Of a stretch of 59,605 nucleotides of DNA, positions 55,622-59,605 are shown in pieces (within the stretch, counting starts at the first letter, position 1; each line of letters begins with the position of its first letter). The notes beneath the pieces were generated by a model. That model saw nothing but the letters and a program-made list of their open reading frames with translations, was not told the origin of the DNA and ran no database searches. Position numbers and translations under genes: made by a program. The DNA comes from Actinomycetes bacterium (lineage in GTDB: Bacteria > Actinomycetota > Actinomycetes > S36-B12 > GCA-2699445): assembly GCA_022599915.1 (NCBI GenBank), contig JAHZLH010000033.1:1-59605 (forward strand), read 5' to 3'.

Positions 55622-55969
55622 GTGTCGCTGTTGTTTTACACCCTGTTGCGGATTCTGATGTTGGTCAGTGTTGGTGGGTTAGCTTACGCCCTCGGTATGC
55701 GCGGAATCCTGCTGCTGATCGTTGCCTTCTTAGGCAGCGGCATCATTAGTTACTTCGTGTTGGATCGAATCCGGAACAACGCTGGCCGACAGTTGGGTGG
55801 CTTCTTCCATCGGATTAACGACCGCATCGACACCGCGACCCGGGCCGAGGACGACGACGAGGATGCCGCCACACCAACGGCGTCGGCGCCACCTGCAGAC
55901 TCAACCGCTCCCACGGCTGACCCCCCGGACGACACACCTGCTGCCAACCGGGACCCAAGCAGTAAATAG
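55622..55969 (+). CDS. DUF4229-like small membrane protein
   Basis: 115 residues from GTG 55622: LFYTLLRILMLVSVGGLAYALGMRGILLLIVAFLGSGIISYFVLDRIRN gives two helices and a short R-rich loop, then a roughly 55-residue acidic, Pro/Ala/Thr-rich tail. This pattern matches the actinobacterial DUF4229 family. Function unknown. It lies between the men genes and the cytochrome c maturation genes, opposite in strand to ccsB. Confidence 0.75.
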   Translation: MSLLFYTLLRILMLVSVGGLAYALGMRGILLLIVAFLGSGIISYFVLDRIRNNAGRQLGGFFHRINDRIDTATRAEDDDEDAATPTASAPPADSTAPTADPPDDTPAANRDPSSK

Positions 55970-56009
55970 TGCACCAGCCGCTATCGCGCGCTTTGTGCTC
56001 AGCTTGGGC

Positions 56010-56990
56010 TTACACGCCCGCGTAGGAATGTAGACCGGAAAACAGCAGGTTGACACCGAAGTAGTTGAACCAAAACACCGCCATGCCGATGATGGCCAAC
56101 CAGGCGGCACGACTACCCTTCCAACCAGCGGTGGATCGAGCGTGTAGATAGGCGGCGTACACCACCCAGGTAATGAACGCCCAGGTTTCCTTGGGATCCC
56201 AACCCCAGTACCGACCCCAGGCGCTTTCCGCCCAAATGGCACCCGCCACGACCGCGAAAGTCCACAGCGGGAAGGTGAAGGCCAGCGTCCGGTAGACCAT
56301 CCGGTCAAGTCGCTGCGCGTCCGGCAACCGGGCGGCCCAGCTTGCCCGCCAACCAGACTCCCCTGCTCCGTTCACCACGAGGTACAACCCCGCGACGACT
56401 CCGGCATACGTGAAGGCACCACCACACACGATGGCGGTGGAGACATGAATGATGAGCCAGGTGGACTGCAGCGCCGGGACGAGTTGCGCTGCCTCGGTGT
56501 AAAGCACCGTGACCGCTAGACCCAAAGTGAGCAGCACCAATGGAATCAGGAATACGCCCAGCCATCGCACATCCCGCTTCAGCGAAACCAGCAGGAACAC
56601 TCCGAGTACCGCCAGTGCAGAGGTGATCGAGAACTCGTACATGTTGCCCCAGGGCACCCGTTCTGCCCACAAGCCACGAACCAGTACGCCACCGAACAAG
56701 AGCACGAAAGAAAGCCAAGAAAGCGCCATGCCGATGTTGCCGCTCTTGCGGCCTGGCTCTTCTACCGGTTCGGGCGGGGGCGCTGCCTCCGGCTGCGTCA
56801 CGTCCGCGCTGCCACCGACAGCAGCAGGTACCTGCTGCGGCACTTGCTCGGCAACCTCTTGGGTTACGGCGGTGGCAGGGGAACGACGAGCGGCAAATGA
56901 TGCCGCGAAAGCGAACATTGCCAGCACCATGACGAACATCGACGAGTAGACCAGTGCATTGGACAACTCAGCTAAGCTCTCCGATTCCAC
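56010..56990 (-). CDS. ccsB: Cytochrome c biogenesis protein CcsB (System II haem handling)
   Basis: Membrane protein of 326 residues, about eight helices. The WWD-type haem-binding motif appears as WGRYWGWDPKETWAFITWVVYAAYLH, and flanking histidines include one in WLIIHVSTAIVCGGAF. With ResB it delivers haem to apocytochromes outside the membrane. Residues 30-70 are a Pro/Gln-rich cytosolic linker. Start GTG 56990 overlaps the resB TAG by one base. Confidence 0.94.
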   Translation of the reverse strand: MESESLAELSNALVYSSMFVMVLAMFAFAASFAARRSPATAVTQEVAEQVPQQVPAAVGGSADVTQPEAAPPPEPVEEPGRKSGNIGMALSWLSFVLLFGGVLVRGLWAERVPWGNMYEFSITSALAVLGVFLLVSLKRDVRWLGVFLIPLVLLTLGLAVTVLYTEAAQLVPALQSTWLIIHVSTAIVCGGAFTYAGVVAGLYLVVNGAGESGWRASWAARLPDAQRLDRMVYRTLAFTFPLWTFAVVAGAIWAESAWGRYWGWDPKETWAFITWVVYAAYLHARSTAGWKGSRAAWLAIIGMAVFWFNYFGVNLLFSGLHSYAGV

Positions 56991-58567
56991 TACCGGTTCA
57001 CCCCTTCCTGTCCGGCCGGATCATCAGCCGGGGTGTCTGTGCCTATCTCGGCAGCAATGGCCGCGAGATCGCCTGCAACCTCTGAACCCTCTCCGCGGGC
57101 TACACCTCCAACGGTAACGGCATCCTCGCTGCGCACCAGCCAGACCCGACGTCGGCGGACGAACAGCGACAACGACATCCCCACGATCGCCGTCACGACG
57201 AACAGCAGCGCCCACACTCCGCCGGGGTCTCGCGCTACCTTCACCGAAATCCAACGTTCGTAGCCCGCGAACTCCACCGAACCGGCACCATCCGGTAGCT
57301 GCCAGGTTTCGCCGGGCAGCATTCCTTGCAGCCCGATCTGCTCCAAATCAGTGTCGTCTAGTTCGTACACGTTTTGCGGTTCGCCAGAGTCCAAACCGAG
57401 GTCACCGGTGAAGGCGGAGAGGAACAACCCGGGGGAATCGGGCGCAGGGAACACCGAGATCGGCCCCGCCTCTTGATCGATGACTGCAGTGGGGAGGAAC
57501 AGCCCGCGGAAGCCCAGTTGCGGCTCACTGTCGGGGACCTTGATCACTCCGGCGGAGGTGAAGTTGCCATCTTGCGGAATGAAGACCACCGAATCGTCGA
57601 ACACGACTTCGCCATCGCCGTCGCGCACCACAATGCTGGGCGCGTAGCCGTGACCGATGAGGAAGATCTTCACGCCGTCAATCTCAATCGGATCGTTGAC
57701 GCCGAAGACTTGTTGTTGTGCAGGTTCCCCGGGGGCTGGGCTAATCAAGACCTCCGCCCGGAAGTCGCGTGGTTCGCCACGCTGGGCTTCGTCCCGCTCG
57801 AAGTCCACCGCGAAGTCCTGCAGTTGCAGGCTGAACGGGGGCAGGTCATCGACATTGGCGAACCGACCACCGGTAAAGGTGTCGTACTGGGTGAGGGTGT
57901 TGGAGAAGCCGCCACCTTCGGTGAGCACCACGTTGCCCTGCCAGCCGCCTAGTGCCCCGAGGCCGACTGCGGCCAGCACGCCGAGTAGTGAGAAGTGGAA
58001 GATTTGGTTGCCGTTCTCCCGCCAGATCCCCTTTTCTCCGGCCACCCAATCCGGTGACCGACGGACCCGCCATCGTTGCTTGCGCAGTACTTGCTCGCCC
58101 TCGTCGAGGGTTGCGGCGACATCGCTGGCTGCGACCAGGTGGCTGTCTGGCAGCCGGGACAAGTTGCTGGGGGGAGGTCCGGGGCTGCGCTGCCACATCC
58201 GATAGTGCTGCCGGGCCCGCGGGATCAGACACCCCAACAAGGACAGGAACAGCAACAGATAGATCGCCGAGAACCACGGCGAACCGAACACGTCGAACAG
58301 GCCAAACCGCTCGTACCACTGCGACAGCTCTGGGTTGTCCGCCACGAACTGGTTGACCGCGAGCGGGTCGGAGGTGCGCTGTGGCACCAGTGAGCCAGGG
58401 ATTGCAGCGATGCCCAGCAACAGCAACAGGATCAACGCGGTGCGCATCGAGGTAAGCCGGGACCACAGCCAGCGCAACCAACTGCGCACGCCGATGCCGG
58501 GTGGCGGTGCCTGCCGATCCATCGGGTCGGCGTGGGTACTGAATGCGAGCTCTGGTTCGGTTGCCAT
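56990..58567 (-). CDS. resB: Cytochrome c biogenesis protein ResB
   Basis: System II partner of CcsB, 525 residues. Helices near 42-60 (MRTALILLLLLGIAAIPGSLVPQ), 98-115 (FSAIYLLLFLSLLGCLIPRAR) and about 195-210 precede a large extracytoplasmic domain, and a last helix WALLFVVTAIVGMSLSLFVRRRR follows. SLLGCLIPR and the LFDVFGSPWF segment are typical of the family. Starts 1 bp after the ccdA gene ends. Confidence 0.93.
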   Translation of the reverse strand: MATEPELAFSTHADPMDRQAPPPGIGVRSWLRWLWSRLTSMRTALILLLLLGIAAIPGSLVPQRTSDPLAVNQFVADNPELSQWYERFGLFDVFGSPWFSAIYLLLFLSLLGCLIPRARQHYRMWQRSPGPPPSNLSRLPDSHLVAASDVAATLDEGEQVLRKQRWRVRRSPDWVAGEKGIWRENGNQIFHFSLLGVLAAVGLGALGGWQGNVVLTEGGGFSNTLTQYDTFTGGRFANVDDLPPFSLQLQDFAVDFERDEAQRGEPRDFRAEVLISPAPGEPAQQQVFGVNDPIEIDGVKIFLIGHGYAPSIVVRDGDGEVVFDDSVVFIPQDGNFTSAGVIKVPDSEPQLGFRGLFLPTAVIDQEAGPISVFPAPDSPGLFLSAFTGDLGLDSGEPQNVYELDDTDLEQIGLQGMLPGETWQLPDGAGSVEFAGYERWISVKVARDPGGVWALLFVVTAIVGMSLSLFVRRRRVWLVRSEDAVTVGGVARGEGSEVAGDLAAIAAEIGTDTPADDPAGQEGVNR

Positions 58568-58568
58568 A

Positions 58569-59474
58569 TCAGATCACCGTCGTGAATCCACCGATCCAAG
58601 ACTGCATCTGGATCACTAGGTCGTTCCACAGCCCGGTCACAAGCAACAGGCCAACTACACACAGCATGACGCCACCCACTCGCTGGATCGCGACCGCGTG
58701 GTCACGAGTCCAGGCCAGTGCACCCGCAAACCAGCGGAATCCCAACGCCAGCAGCACGAACGGTGCCCCTAACCCGATGCAGTAGGCGGCGGAGAGCAGC
58801 GCCCCGCGGGCAGCGGACGCTTCGGTGAACGCCAGCGACTGCACCGCTGCCAACGTCGGACCAATGCAGGGAGTCCAGCCGAGACCGAAGACCACGCCAA
58901 GCAACGGCGCTCCCCACAGCCCGGTTGGCGGTCGATACCGCAGCCGCCGGTCGGAGTTCCACATCGCTGTCTTGCTCAGCAGCGGGAAGCCGAGATAACC
59001 CAAGCCGAGCAGGATCACGCCGAGGCCCAGCACGATGCTGATGGTGCGCTGATTCTCCAGCAGCCAGAAACCCAGACTGCCGAACAACACGCCGTAGGAG
59101 ACAAATACCACCGTGAAGCCCGCGACGAACAGCAGCGAGCCGAGCACCACGCGACTGTGCAGCAGCCTGTTCTTGTCCGCTTCCGGTGTCCCCGAGGATT
59201 CCGGCGAGCCGAGCACCGTCGCATCGGTCGGCAAAGCACCGTCGGCGGGCTCGGTTGTCGAGTCAGCCGGCGGGCCACTTCCGGCCGCCACCGGCTGCGG
59301 GCTGGGTTGCCGGGAGCCGCGCACGTCGGCACCCGTCAGACCGGCAACGTAGGCCAGGTAGCCGGGGGCGAGCGGCAAGACGCACGGGCTGAGGAAGGAC
59401 ACCAACCCAGCAGCCATCGCGATAGGAACCGCTAGCAGCAGCGATCCATCGGCGACGGTTTCCGCGATGCTCAT
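58569..59474 (-). CDS. ccdA: Thiol-disulfide transporter CcdA
   Basis: Moves reducing equivalents across the membrane to reduce apocytochrome c thiols. 301 residues, six helices. The reactive cysteines are in [19 protein letters not shown] (about 29-47) and [15 protein letters not shown]. Between the first and second helix lies a Pro/Ser/Glu-rich insert of about 60 residues, absent from the shorter classical CcdA. ATG 59474 overlaps the resA-like stop by three bases. Confidence 0.93.
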   Translation of the reverse strand: MSIAETVADGSLLLAVPIAMAAGLVSFLSPCVLPLAPGYLAYVAGLTGADVRGSRQPSPQPVAAGSGPPADSTTEPADGALPTDATVLGSPESSGTPEADKNRLLHSRVVLGSLLFVAGFTVVFVSYGVLFGSLGFWLLENQRTISIVLGLGVILLGLGYLGFPLLSKTAMWNSDRRLRYRPPTGLWGAPLLGVVFGLGWTPCIGPTLAAVQSLAFTEASAARGALLSAAYCIGLGAPFVLLALGFRWFAGALAWTRDHAVAIQRVGGVMLCVVGLLLVTGLWNDLVIQMQSWIGGFTTVI

Positions 59475-59605
59475 GCCGCACCCTCATCCAGCAGTGGTTC
59501 GATCATCGCCCGCAAGGTGGGAGCGCTCACTTCACCCAGAGCCCGACCGGCGACGCGACCTTCGCGGTCGATCACCAGGGTGGAGGGGATGGCTTGCGGC
59601 GGCAA
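59471..59605 (-). CDS. ResA/TlpA-like thiol-disulfide oxidoreductase, 3' end only
   Basis: The last 44 codons of a gene running off the right edge. Visible residues [19 protein letters not shown] match the cis-Pro and beta-hairpin region of TlpA/ResA thioredoxin-fold proteins, where IPSTLVID is typical. The CxxC motif would lie outside the window. Its TGA overlaps the ccdA ATG. ResA-CcdA-ResB-CcsB is the usual System II cluster. Confidence 0.8.
   Translation of the reverse strand: MPPQAIPSTLVIDREGRVAGRALGEVSAPTLRAMIEPLLDEGAA

Overview
The window looks like a chromosomal segment of a moderately high-GC actinomycete (Actinomycetota). The grounds are gene order and protein type: tRNA-Thr/tRNA-Met/rpmG next to HadA/HadB-type dehydratases, then murB, an aspartate aminotransferase, tRNA-Trp, secE, nusG, rplK, rplA. 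Menaquinone is the implied quinone, cytochrome c maturation is by System II, and KorAB, DUF4229 and PLDc_N proteins are present. GTG and TTG starts with strong Shine-Dalgarno sites are frequent. I cannot name a genus. There is no CRISPR array, phage or insertion sequence; almost everything is core housekeeping.

Layout. (1) 1-4471, minus strand: the str operon rpsL-rpsG-fusA-tuf, with tuf running off the left edge. (2) 4807-6531: a zinc-independent quinone oxidoreductase and, divergently, a small one-pore potassium-channel-like protein. (3) 6691-18369, minus strand: secE-nusG-rplK-rplA, rplJ-rplL and rpoB-rpoC, with hairpin terminators after rplL and rpoC and a very stable hairpin between rpoB and rpoC. 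(4) 18414-23414: tRNA-Trp, an aminotransferase, and the minus-strand run tRNA-Tyr, tRNA-Thr, tRNA-Met, rpmG, FabG-like reductase, HadA-like, HadB-like, murB. (5) 23604-30615: yajQ, the ferredoxin-dependent 2-oxoglutarate oxidoreductase korAB, a sulfotransferase-like gene, an acyl-CoA dehydrogenase and a polyprenyl diphosphate synthase. (6) 30687-46350, minus strand: a complete 14-gene nuoA-N operon with overlapping or near-overlapping junctions. (7) 46588-54927: menG, menF, a glutathione peroxidase, menD, menC, menB, menE and menA. (8) 55001-59605: two small membrane proteins, then ccsB, resB, ccdA and the 3' end of a resA-like gene.

How it fits together. Regions 5 to 8 form a respiration neighbourhood. 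The prenyl synthase supplies the side chain, the men genes make and methylate menaquinone, Nuo reduces it, and CcsB/ResB/CcdA/ResA mature the cytochromes c used downstream. A Crp-like palindrome upstream of nuoA suggests regulation of the dehydrogenase operon. Regions 1, 3 and 4 are the transcription and translation core plus a short fatty-acid-type gene set.

The oddest signal is at the left edge. The tuf reading frame does not end where EF-Tu should, but runs in frame into a second, about 81% identical copy of part of domain 3. That second copy ends every codon in G or C, unlike the first. It is either an assembly or amplification chimera with a foreign tuf, or a real domain duplication. Other points of interest are a long Ala/Glu/Val-rich extension on NusG, perfect leader and intercistronic hairpins at rpsL and rpoB/rpoC, and operator-like palindromes before nuoA and korA. 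I found no clearly novel multi-gene system.
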